Part shown: positions 56,871 through 64,000 of the stretch, piece by piece
Layout of the letters: each line of letters opens with the position of its first letter
Position numbering within the stretch: the stretch's first letter is position 1
Virus record (IMG/VR): IMGVR_UViG_3300014887_000002
Span: 1 to 64,000 of that record
Origin: a virus
Length of the DNA: 64,000 nt
Strand: one strand, 5' to 3'
Program-made: the position numbers and the translations under genes
Notes under the pieces: generated by a model
What the model saw: the letters and a program-made list of their open reading frames with translations, nothing else
Told to the model about the DNA's origin: nothing
The model's database searches: none

Positions 56871-58496
56871 TCACTCACTTGCTAGTGTAATCTCGTCACC
56901 TTTGATGACGACTGGGCTTTCTTCCTTCGACTCCTCTTCGCCTTCTGAGATAACAGTCTCCGGCTCTTTAGGCTCTTCCTTTTTCTCCTCGTCCTCAGCC
57001 TTCTTTGTTATCTTCTCCTCAAGCGCCTTCAAGGCATCATCTTTAGCCTTGTTAGCCAGCTTTATCTCCTGTAGTTCCTCGTATATTGTGTCGATAGCAT
57101 TGGCGATGACCTCATGCCACTCAGCCTTCTCCGGATAGGGATATTTGCTTGGGTATGGGTATTTGCTGGGATATGGATAGGTGCTCGGGAACGGATACGG
57201 GTATGGATAGCCCCCTCTCCTCAGATTCTCGAGCATTGTGAGGACAGTGTCAAGCTTTTCTTGGACTTTCTTTGGGACTTCCTCATAGATCTCCTTCAGG
57301 ACCGCAGCAATAGCTCCGACCAGACCACCCTTCTCTTCAGTTTCTGCTTTCTCTTCAGTCTCTTCTGCCTCCTCTTCAGATTCCTCACTCTCGCCTTCCT
57401 CTTCCTTCTTTGTGATCTCAGAAAGGACCTTCTCAAGAGCCTCTAGTCTTCTCTCGAGAGCCTCAAGCTTCATCTTTAGCTCATCCTCTGACTTTTCCTC
57501 CGTTGTCTCTTCCACAGCCTCAGTCTCTTCTGTGAGCTTTTCCTCCTCCACCATATTATCTGACCCATCTTTCTCACATTCGCTACATTTCGATAATATT
57601 ATGAAGCCTGACTTCTCATTAACGGGATTATGGCAGACAGAGACCTCGAAGATGTTGATTTTGTCGATGACATTCCAGCATTTAGTCTCATCGCATTCTT
57701 GATGGGACCGAATAATTTCGCCAGCGATACTAAAGCCGTTATATTCGCCATTAAGGATCTTCTCCCAAACTCGATTGGCGATTTCTAGATCGTCTCTGAT
57801 TTCGGCGACTATAAAGAGCCCTTTGTCGTCAACATGCGTCTTGATACCGTTGTATTCGGGGATTATCTTGCCTATCTGGATGTTGTTGTGCGTAAGCATT
57901 ATATTTGCATAAGCGGGATCAGATAGAAGCGTCTTGATGCCCTCTTTAAGAACTGAGACTGGAATGATATCGCCAGATTTGTCGATCTCGGCTACAGAAG
58001 CATATCCAGCGATAATGCGCTTTGAGGATTTCTCCAGTATCTTGAAGGAGCCAAAGAGATGGACGTCCTCACGTTCACCCATCTGGATAACCTGAGGATT
58101 CTCTATCGGAATCATCGTCTCCTCATAGATGGGAACAAATGGCGTGAAAGGCCCGGTATTTGTGTAATGAATGTGAACATACTTAGCCACATCATCATAC
58201 GGAACATTGAGGATGTCTGCAAACATCCGATATATTCGAAAGTCAAATGCCATCTTTTGCTGAGGAGACCAGTCCTCGCCTCTGACGACTATATCAATAT
58301 CATTGTCGCTTTCACCATGAGTGGCAAGTGAGCCGACAATATATGCGACTGGCTTTCTTACGGAGAAAGGCTTAAGCTTTGGAAGGATTTCGCTGAGTTT
58401 GAGTTTCTTCTCGCCCTTACCACGGCCAGATGGCGGGATAGGCGCATATTCCAGCTCAGCTTTCTTTGTCAGCTCAATTAACTCCTCAAGCTTCAT
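56871..58496 (-). CDS. Fusion: nucleotidyltransferase + XkdF-type prohead protease + scaffold
   Basis: The 541 aa protein has three parts. Residues 45-140 are a pol beta-type nucleotidyltransferase (VGSLATHGESDNDIDIVV with the GS and DxD motif, D66 and D68). Residues 150-302 are an XkdF-like protease fold with H203 (LTHNN) and S256 (GFSIAGE) in the usual His-Ser positions. Residues 315-541 are acidic coiled coil with a Tyr-Pro repeat (about 430-455) and a charged tail, the internal scaffold. Proteases fused to scaffold are normal; the N-terminal nucleotidyltransferase is not. It is not certain that it is active. Confidence 0.75.
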   Translation of the reverse strand: MKLEELIELTKKAELEYAPIPPSGRGKGEKKLKLSEILPKLKPFSVRKPVAYIVGSLATHGESDNDIDIVVRGEDWSPQQKMAFDFRIYRMFADILNVPYDDVAKYVHIHYTNTGPFTPFVPIYEETMIPIENPQVIQMGEREDVHLFGSFKILEKSSKRIIAGYASVAEIDKSGDIIPVSVLKEGIKTLLSDPAYANIMLTHNNIQIGKIIPEYNGIKTHVDDKGLFIVAEIRDDLEIANRVWEKILNGEYNGFSIAGEIIRSHQECDETKCWNVIDKINIFEVSVCHNPVNEKSGFIILSKCSECEKDGSDNMVEEEKLTEETEAVEETTEEKSEDELKMKLEALERRLEALEKVLSEITKKEEEGESEESEEEAEETEEKAETEEKGGLVGAIAAVLKEIYEEVPKKVQEKLDTVLTMLENLRRGGYPYPYPFPSTYPYPSKYPYPSKYPYPEKAEWHEVIANAIDTIYEELQEIKLANKAKDDALKALEEKITKKAEDEEKKEEPKEPETVISEGEEESKEESPVVIKGDEITLASE

Positions 58497-58756
58497 ACCA
58501 GTATGGAATAGAATAAACCACCTAACATAGCCGACAGCATAATCCCAAGAACAAGATAGATTATCTTCAATCTCCCTTCCAAATCGCTAACACGGCTCTC
58601 AAGCGACCTAAGCCTCTCCCAAACATTCTTGAAATTCTCCCGCCTACTCCGTCGGCTCTCATCAATCATTGACTTCAAATCATCATCAGATTTGTTAAGA
58701 TGCTCAAGTGTAGCGATGATTCTACCTAACAACTCGCCAAGGCGCTCCTCATCCAT
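58493..58756 (-). CDS. Coiled-coil protein with C-terminal membrane segment, 87 aa
   Basis: Residues 5-60 are a coiled coil (RRSRRENFKNVWERLRSLESRVSDLEGRL), and residues 64-86 a single hydrophobic helix. The layout is that of XhlA/hemolysin-type or small phage membrane proteins. It may be the holin partner or membrane anchor for assembly. Its stop overlaps the fusion protease start (ATGA). Confidence 0.55.
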   Translation of the reverse strand: MDEERLGELLGRIIATLEHLNKSDDDLKSMIDESRRSRRENFKNVWERLRSLESRVSDLEGRLKIIYLVLGIMLSAMLGGLFYSILV

Positions 58757-58761
58757 ATCGC

Positions 58762-58824
58762 CTAGCGGAATATCGTCCTGTATAGGACCTTCAATTCTTC
58801 AATGAGCTTCTCAACACCGTTCAT
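58762..58824 (-). CDS. Possible 20-residue miniprotein
   Basis: An ATG at 58824 overlaps the stop of the phosphoesterase-like gene and gives the short helix NGVEKLIEELKVLYRTIFR before a TAG. It fills the gap to the next gene exactly. It may simply be a leader, but its continuity with the neighbours is suggestive. Confidence 0.3.
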   Translation of the reverse strand: MNGVEKLIEELKVLYRTIFR

Positions 58825-59944
58825 AGTCGGCCTCTGATTTGGCCGAAGGACATCCCAACTTCTTTCGGAAGGCGGTCTGGGATTCTTCCCTATAGGCCTC
58901 CCGACCAAATTTCTCCAATTCCTCAGCCGGAATGGGCCAATAGTGCCCAATGTCACAATGCATGATCGAGTCCATAGGATAAGGATCATCGTATGCTTTC
59001 CAGACCCACCAACGCTTCGCACTGCCTGCCTTAAAGCATCTGATAATGAATCGTCCGTTGAAGAGCTCTTTGTTCCGTTCAGGAAGGTCTGGATTTGGAT
59101 ACAGGAAGTATTCATGGAGGTCTGGCCTTTGGACGCCGGCTTTTGCTTTTCCTAGCCAGATAGCGCACATATAGGCGTCCTTATATGGGGTCGCGCCAAC
59201 GTCACCCGCAGGAATGATATAGGATTTATCGAAGAGGACATACTTTTCGATGAGTTTTGCATCATCAGGCCCGATTATAAGCTCTTTGGGCTCGGCCTTA
59301 ACTGTTTTCTCGGGTTCTTCGGCTGAAGGCTTGACTATCGCCAGTCCTTTTGATGCATTCCCAGTTTTCGGATCTCTTCTGCCTATTATTGTGTCAAAAT
59401 AATCGGGAATATGATCCTGAGTTATGACCCATTGGACAAAAGCATTCTTGAATTTGATGCGTAGATCGACATGAATGCTATGACCTTCAATCAGCTTTCG
59501 GAATGAGAGTTTGCCTTGTTGGTATTTCTTCGTGTCGTCGGGATCCAAGCCGCGTATATGCATCTGGGCCCAGGCAATGCCCTCGTCATAGTTGACATAT
59601 AAGATCTTCGGAAGAGGCTCCAACTCTTTAGCAATCTGCTCGTATACGTCCTCGGGTATGCGCTTCTCCTCGACCCACTGGCAAACATCAGACTTAGTAA
59701 TAGCCTTCGACAGAACCTCCAGCCTAGCCACCAAGGGCAGCCTATCAAAATATTCGGACGCCAATATGTTCGTGGCATCATATTTGTCAATCCCAGCATA
59801 TCCATCTAGGGACTGCTCGACAAATATTTCGCCATCATCTCGCTCTAGGATATAGAGTTTATCGGCGGATTCACTATCCTTCTCTATGTATCTGTCGAGG
59901 AGATTCATTATTTCGTTTCTCAAGGACTTCAGGCTTCTGGCCAT
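58811..59944 (-). CDS. LigD 3'-phosphoesterase-like protein, 377 aa
   Basis: Residues about 130-190 contain RKLIEGHSIHVDLRIKFKNAFVQWVITQDHIPDYF, which resembles the LigD phosphoesterase core HYDLRLE...G..SWAVPKG (His, Asp and Arg of the HxDxR motif kept). The LigD module removes 3'-phosphates and 3'-ribonucleotides before sealing. The remaining N- and C-terminal parts are unrecognised. It directly follows the ATP ligase gene, so the two are a likely repair pair. Start ATG 59944; TTG 59959 is an alternative. Confidence 0.6.
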   Translation of the reverse strand: MARSLKSLRNEIMNLLDRYIEKDSESADKLYILERDDGEIFVEQSLDGYAGIDKYDATNILASEYFDRLPLVARLEVLSKAITKSDVCQWVEEKRIPEDVYEQIAKELEPLPKILYVNYDEGIAWAQMHIRGLDPDDTKKYQQGKLSFRKLIEGHSIHVDLRIKFKNAFVQWVITQDHIPDYFDTIIGRRDPKTGNASKGLAIVKPSAEEPEKTVKAEPKELIIGPDDAKLIEKYVLFDKSYIIPAGDVGATPYKDAYMCAIWLGKAKAGVQRPDLHEYFLYPNPDLPERNKELFNGRFIIRCFKAGSAKRWWVWKAYDDPYPMDSIMHCDIGHYWPIPAEELEKFGREAYREESQTAFRKKLGCPSAKSEADYERC

Positions 59945-62661
59945 ACCTTTCTGAGGCAATAATAATGCCCATCTTTCGAGAACATAACCCGTTTAAGCTC
60001 TTCGGGATGCTCTTTCCAATGTCTTAGAACATCAATTGGTATTCGCATTGGCTCAAAGGAAGCCAGCTTATCGATGGTCTGGATCGAATCGCTGACATTC
60101 TTCTCAGGCACAGGCTCCAATACTCTGCCGATGTAGAAGGAATAACGCGGATAATCTGGATATTTTGGATTGTCGAATTTGAGGACCTCCTCGGCTGCTA
60201 TTCGAATAATATCTCCGACCTTAATAGGCTGCTCCTCTTTGTGGTTATCGCTCTTGCCCATCAAAGTCACGAATATAGCGTTCTTATCATCGAGATATTC
60301 CTTTGCATCCTTCCCTGAGGCAACAACTTTGCCATCTTTGATAACATGGACTTTCCCGTACCAGTCCTTCGTTGTCATCGAGAGATAGGCCTCTGCATAA
60401 TCTTTTGGTGTATCATAGCCGAGATAGTAATTGTAGACGTCTTTTGTGCGCTTAACTAGCTTCTTTGATATAACTCGCAAGTCAAGCTCATGATAGAACT
60501 TTACCTTCATCCAACCTTTATTCTGAGGAACTTGATAGGGATGATCAAGTCTCTTAAGCATCACACCTTCTGCACAGAATTTTGGCCTGCCATTCTTTGC
60601 ATGTTGGATAATATCTGCTGCCTTGAGAATGCATTTAATATCGGAGCCATCACAGATATAGCCATCAGCAGGCTTTGAGAATGTCGTAGATACTCGCTCT
60701 ATCCAAATGTGCTTGGTTGGCTTAAGCTGCGATAGATATTCTAGCCTTTCATGTAGGGGCTGATCCCTGACATCCACGCCCTTGAAGAATATGACGTCAA
60801 AGACTACGATGATGGCGAATTGCTCAAGCTCCTCTCCGGAGACATTAGAGTTGAGTAGAGAATTGGCAACAGTCCTATGAAGCATCTCTTTCCCATTAGG
60901 ATGCAAAGCAAGGAATTCTCCATCGAGGACAGTGTTATCCGGGAAGGCTTCTTCCATTTCCTGGATGATTGCTGGGATTCGCTTTGAGACATCAGGGCTC
61001 TTCTCCTTAAGATCTTCGGGATCAACCCAAGCAAAGCCCTTGCCATTGACTTTGCCTATGCACATCCGGAGGCCATCCCATTTACAGTCAACGAGTAGCT
61101 TAGCCTTATCCCAGCCAATAGCCCTAAGCTCCTCTTCGAGCTCCTGGAAGTAGCCTCTATAATAAGGCTTGGCCTTTGAGTAATATCCAGGCTTTGGCTT
61201 TACAGCCTTCTCTAGGAGCTCTTCTCGCTTCCTGTCCCACTCTTTTGCTTCTTCAAGCGTTTCGGGAGGCTTTGTCTTCATGTATTTCTCTGCCTCTTTA
61301 TAGCATTGCCAGAAAGATGACTTAGCAGCCTCTTCGGGATCTTTGCCATAGTATTCCTCGTAAAGCTTGGCATATTTGCCGAAAGGAGGAATCCAGGGAA
61401 TGTAGATCCCTCGGAGTGTATCGACAATCTTAGCGAAATACTGATAGACATCCTTCAGGGTCCAGTCACCCCATTTCTTGCCAGCCTTAAGACGTGGATA
61501 GGCACTGTTTCCAAGATAGCGTAGGTCAGCTATAAGCTCCTTATAGCGTTCTTTTGGATGGGCTAAGTCATAATCTATGCCCTCGGATCTAAATTGGTCA
61601 AGGTGCAGTTTCTCAGTGACGAAATATTGCTCGATGTCTTTAACGAATGTTTGGATGCCCAACGGCAGCTTAACTCTAATGGGCTTAGAATAGGCCTTGA
61701 ATTCTTTAATAGGATAGGCATAGAGTGGGAAGGACCAATGCCAAGCCTCAACTTCCCGTGGTGTTATGAGATGCTTAGGTGCGAGTTGGAGAAATTCCAT
61801 CCAACTTCTGATGACAGAAGGTTTATCGAGGACTATCTCACCGTAAGCATAATCGTGATCGCAGAGGATAAAGCGCTTGCCAGCGATGTCATATTTCCGG
61901 CTCTTAATGATCAATGTCTTTTCACCCGAAGCAATTAACTGGGCGTGTGGCTTAACTAAATACAGCCCGTCAGCCTTCTCAGCTAAGGCTTTAAAGACGA
62001 TTTCGGCTTCCTGGCCATCCTTCAGAATTTCACCATTCCAGGGCTTAAGCTCCTCTAGGATCTGCGATTTGTGCTTCATGAGAGACGTTCTATAATTTGT
62101 GATATAGATTTTCTTCGGATTCAACTCCTTAGCTAGCTCAACTAATTCTTTGAATGTGGCCTTGTGATCATTGGATTTCGGCTTCTCATACTCACCGACA
62201 CCAATAACCCAGATTGCATTCTTCATCAGGAGCTTCTCTCGCTTTCCAAGGCGGATAAATTCAGGGACTACCACAAGAGCCTTGCCGCCAGTTCCGAACT
62301 TAAAGGCGACAGCGGGCTTCCCAACCATCTCTGGGATTGAGATCAGCTTGATGGATTTGCCGTTGAAGGGAATTGGCTGCTCGGTTTTCTTCCATTTGGC
62401 ATTCGGGAAGATGCTCTTCATGATCTCAATGACGGCCCTCGTTGAATAGATTGGCGTATCTGGATATTTCTTGAGATAGTGCTCAAGATACCGCCAATGA
62501 TCTGGGTCGGGTGAAGAAAGCAATATTAAATCAACCGGCTCTGTATATTTCACAGCTGGATCTATCCAGGCCCTCTTCCCTCGATGCTCCACAATAAGCG
62601 AGAAATGATTCTTGCCTTTTAAACCCCAAGATGCCCAAGAGCCTAGGCTAATTATCTTCAT
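59929..62661 (-). CDS. Fusion: degenerate MBL domain + ASCH-like domain + ATP-dependent DNA ligase
   Basis: In the 910 aa protein residues 1-225 are a metallo-beta-lactamase fold whose HxHxDH is SxDxDH (S50, D52, D54, H55). Residues about 230-345 look like an ASCH domain (DGLYLVKPHAQLIASGEKTLIIKSRKY). Residues about 510-830 are an ATP-dependent DNA ligase: motif I DCKWDG (adenylated Lys527), motif III VLDGEF (578-583), motif IV EGVMLK (698-703), motif V KVKFYHELD (719-727), then an OB-fold. All ligase residues are present, so it should seal nicks. Start lies in an ATGA overlap with the HIT gene. Confidence 0.85.
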   Translation of the reverse strand: MKIISLGSWASWGLKGKNHFSLIVEHRGKRAWIDPAVKYTEPVDLILLSSPDPDHWRYLEHYLKKYPDTPIYSTRAVIEIMKSIFPNAKWKKTEQPIPFNGKSIKLISIPEMVGKPAVAFKFGTGGKALVVVPEFIRLGKREKLLMKNAIWVIGVGEYEKPKSNDHKATFKELVELAKELNPKKIYITNYRTSLMKHKSQILEELKPWNGEILKDGQEAEIVFKALAEKADGLYLVKPHAQLIASGEKTLIIKSRKYDIAGKRFILCDHDYAYGEIVLDKPSVIRSWMEFLQLAPKHLITPREVEAWHWSFPLYAYPIKEFKAYSKPIRVKLPLGIQTFVKDIEQYFVTEKLHLDQFRSEGIDYDLAHPKERYKELIADLRYLGNSAYPRLKAGKKWGDWTLKDVYQYFAKIVDTLRGIYIPWIPPFGKYAKLYEEYYGKDPEEAAKSSFWQCYKEAEKYMKTKPPETLEEAKEWDRKREELLEKAVKPKPGYYSKAKPYYRGYFQELEEELRAIGWDKAKLLVDCKWDGLRMCIGKVNGKGFAWVDPEDLKEKSPDVSKRIPAIIQEMEEAFPDNTVLDGEFLALHPNGKEMLHRTVANSLLNSNVSGEELEQFAIIVVFDVIFFKGVDVRDQPLHERLEYLSQLKPTKHIWIERVSTTFSKPADGYICDGSDIKCILKAADIIQHAKNGRPKFCAEGVMLKRLDHPYQVPQNKGWMKVKFYHELDLRVISKKLVKRTKDVYNYYLGYDTPKDYAEAYLSMTTKDWYGKVHVIKDGKVVASGKDAKEYLDDKNAIFVTLMGKSDNHKEEQPIKVGDIIRIAAEEVLKFDNPKYPDYPRYSFYIGRVLEPVPEKNVSDSIQTIDKLASFEPMRIPIDVLRHWKEHPEELKRVMFSKDGHYYCLRKVWPEA

Positions 62662-63029
62662 TTCTTCTTCACCCTCAAATCCGGAAGTTTGGAAGGCTCA
62701 GTAGTCCAATGTTGAATGTAGGCATGGAAGTGATCTGGCTCAATCGTTCTGTCGATTTTTAGATAGATGCCCTGCCCGAATAACCGTCTTGCATGATAGA
62801 GCATATAGCCCCATCGGGTCTTATCGACATCTGGGATGTGTTCAGATGAGACCACCACTGGCCTTCCTCGAATAGGACAGTCAATGATTATTAGCATTCG
62901 CTCGCCTATACGGTCAGGCTCGGGATAATAAAGCTTTCGAGGCGATATCTTTGATTTTATGATCTCGCAGTATACGCAACCGTCAACGAGGAATGGGCGG
63001 TTATAGATATCTGACTGTTCTTCCCTCAC
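62658..63029 (-). CDS. HIT-family (aprataxin-like) protein, 123 aa
   Basis: The layout CVYCEIIKSKISPRKLYY, LIIIDCPIRGRPVVVSSEHIP and DHFHAYIQ follows the HIT fold, with the motif HxHxY instead of HxHxH: the nucleophile (middle His) is kept, the third His is Tyr. HIT enzymes remove AMP or other groups from nucleotides; aprataxin repairs the adenylated 5' ends that a failed ligase leaves. The gene abuts the ligase fusion and may clean up its abortive intermediates. Start GTG 63029. Confidence 0.65.
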   Translation of the reverse strand: MREEQSDIYNRPFLVDGCVYCEIIKSKISPRKLYYPEPDRIGERMLIIIDCPIRGRPVVVSSEHIPDVDKTRWGYMLYHARRLFGQGIYLKIDRTIEPDHFHAYIQHWTTEPSKLPDLRVKKK

Positions 63030-63144
63030 TTTTGATCACCAGATGATTCTTGAGCTCTAGACTTGCATTCCAACGACATTCATGACATTTCTTGCCGTAA
63101 TTGAGGCAGATATCTTTGAAAGGGCAGATGATGTCCTCGGTCAT
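63001..63144 (-). CDS. Small four-cysteine (zinc) protein, 47 aa
   Basis: ATG 63144 overlaps the protease-fold stop (ATGA). Cysteines in ICPF, ICLN and CHEC (C-x5-C-x6-C-x2-C) form a putative zinc knuckle. The end overlaps the HIT gene by 29 nt in another frame. Function unknown. Confidence 0.6.
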   Translation of the reverse strand: MTEDIICPFKDICLNYGKKCHECRWNASLELKNHLVIKSEGRTVRYL

Positions 63145-63629
63145 TTGATTCGAGCCTCCTTGCAGGCGGGGTTAGTTACAACGGCACAACCGAAGAACTC
63201 GATGTCGTCTACAACTATGCATTTTTGCAGATAGTCGTAATGATCTGTCGTGATAATTTCACAGGAGAGGGAGTTGACTAAGCCGTTATCGATGAGGGCA
63301 ATAGTGTCTCTAGCTACAGAAGTATAGGGAAATATGTACAGATCAGCTTTGACAGCGTTATCCTCAAAGCGGGGATTTCGAACATAGCCAATACGATGGA
63401 TGACGGAAGTTGAATGATCGATATTGAGATAGTTCGTAGACCAGTTCGTAGCATACTTCCGTAAGACTTCCGGCGAATAGTAAACATAATCCCTGGTGGC
63501 GGAATCAGCGTATTTCCCAGGCGTCAGAATTATAGCGCCTCTATATATTTTGGCGTTAGTAGCCTTTGAGACTTCTTTCGCATCATAAGTGAATTCGACA
63601 TCGACAAAGCGCTTAGTCATCTTCATCAT
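63141..63629 (-). CDS. Protease-fold protein (DUF2213/prohead protease-like), 162 aa
   Basis: The run YRGAIILTPGKYADSATRDYVYYSPEVL, NWSTNYLNIDHSTSVIHRIGYVRNPRF, LVNSLSCEI and FFGCAVVTNPACKEARI matches the pattern of the XkdF/DUF2213 protease fold, with candidate His in NIDHST and Ser in SLSCE. The other such domain is in the fusion at 57 kb, so there are two. It begins inside the portal gene end; ATG 63620 is a second possible start. Confidence 0.65.
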   Translation of the reverse strand: MMKMTKRFVDVEFTYDAKEVSKATNAKIYRGAIILTPGKYADSATRDYVYYSPEVLRKYATNWSTNYLNIDHSTSVIHRIGYVRNPRFEDNAVKADLYIFPYTSVARDTIALIDNGLVNSLSCEIITTDHYDYLQKCIVVDDIEFFGCAVVTNPACKEARIK

Positions 63630-64000
63630 CCTCAGACTTTGCTAACATCTTATACTCAGCCTTCATCTTCTCAAGCTCTTCGTCGCTGAGTGGCGGTAAG
63701 CCGAACATAGCCCTAATCTCATTGATTGTGAATGGCTTTGGCTCATTCTTATAACCCCGAAGTAGATTGCCTAGCCATTTGGCCTTCATTGCCTCATCTT
63801 CGTCAGTTACACTTCTAAAGACCACTCGAAGATCCTTAAGGTCTTCGGATGAATAGCCATAGCCTTGCAAGAGTGGCTTGAATATTTCACGGACCATAAA
63901 GGAGGCTAGCTTAAGCTGGAACGATTTGATCATTCGCTCGTACATAATGGCCTTCACGTAAGCTGTAGCCTCTGTTGAGCCACGACCGAGCCCTAAGGCC
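63613..64000 (-). CDS. Portal protein, C-terminal part (partial)
   Basis: The frame is open up to the window edge (first visible residues ALGLGRGSTEAT), then comes MIKSFQLKLASFMVREIFKPLLQGYGY and FTINEIRAMFGLPPLSDEELEKMK with a short acidic tail. The NEIRxxFGLPPLSDEE element is the C-terminal signature of HK97/SPP1-type portal proteins. The larger part lies outside the window. It is the first gene of the head module; the terminase should lie further out. Confidence 0.7.
   Translation of the reverse strand, partial: ALGLGRGSTEATAYVKAIMYERMIKSFQLKLASFMVREIFKPLLQGYGYSSEDLKDLRVVFRSVTDEDEAMKAKWLGNLLRGYKNEPKPFTINEIRAMFGLPPLSDEELEKMKAEYKMLAKSEDDEDD

Noticed and set aside
58762-59115. Long version (117 aa) of the small ORF after the phosphoesterase-like gene
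   Set aside because: All but the last 20 codons overlap the phosphoesterase-like gene in another frame and have no recognisable domain. Only the 20-codon end was kept as a weak possibility.
1-64000. Integrated provirus boundaries (att sites, integrase, tRNA)
   Set aside because: No integrase, tRNA fragment or direct repeat at the edges was found. The window reads as one continuous viral genome cut at both ends.

Overview
The window looks like about 64 kb of the genome of an archaeal head-tailed virus (HK97-fold capsid, long non-contractile tail) infecting a strict anaerobe. The archaeal signs are an archaeo-eukaryotic primase, a family B DNA polymerase, an XPF/ERCC4-type nuclease, a RadA-like ATPase, a DHH exonuclease, a BRE/TATA promoter near 8060 and GGTGA/GGAGG ribosome-binding sites. 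The anaerobe signs are the oxygen-sensitive class III ribonucleotide reductase and three radical SAM enzymes. No rRNA, tRNA, integrase or CRISPR array was seen. The genome continues beyond both ends: the left edge cuts a zinc-finger gene, the right edge cuts the portal gene, and the terminase is not in view.

Layout: two opposed arms converge at about 30.8 kb. The plus-strand arm (1-30.8 kb) is the intracellular programme. It begins with a VWA/metallopeptidase plus MoxR-type AAA+ pair (1.5-4.2 kb), followed by many small unknown genes (4.2-9.2 kb). A replication and repair operon follows (9.2-18.5 kb): DHH exonuclease, SWIM-RadA fusion, ERCC4 nuclease, stand-alone 3'-5' exonuclease, primase and PolB. 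Next is a metabolic and glycan island (18.5-30.8 kb) with four glycosyltransferases, a CysD-like PP-loop ATP sulfurylase subunit, an alkaline-phosphatase/sulfatase-fold enzyme, NrdD with an NrdR-like zinc ribbon, SpeD, GIY-YIG, a radical SAM/SPASM enzyme and a membrane-anchored cysteine-peptidase-like protein.

The minus-strand arm (64-30.8 kb) is the virion module in the usual order: portal, protease-fold protein, an unusual DNA-end-processing cassette, nucleotidyltransferase-protease-scaffold fusion, decoration protein, HK97-fold major capsid protein, connectors and fibre-like proteins, tail completion, two major tail proteins, tail assembly chaperone, tape measure, tail hub and adhesin-like proteins. 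Most neighbours overlap by ATGA, so the arm is probably read from a few long transcripts.

Four things stand out. (1) The tail chaperone gene ends in TCC_TTT_CGT, the same nine bases as the influenza PA-X +1 frameshift site, and a +1-frame ORF follows exactly where the gpGT extension should be. (2) Between portal and capsid genes lie a HIT (aprataxin-like) protein, an MBL-ASCH-ATP ligase fusion, a LigD 3'-phosphoesterase-like protein and a nucleotidyltransferase fused to the prohead protease: together an apparent DNA end-healing and sealing kit. (3) In the tail module two proteins with Tyr/Asp/Ser/His-rich tails are followed directly by two radical SAM/SPASM enzymes, resembling a RiPP maturation cassette acting on a virion protein. 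(4) Three related 125-160 bp intergenic elements recur at 7.6, 25.7 and 29.8 kb with inverted-repeat arms and a core that is inverted in one copy. Functions below are family-level readings of the translated sequence; none was checked against a database.
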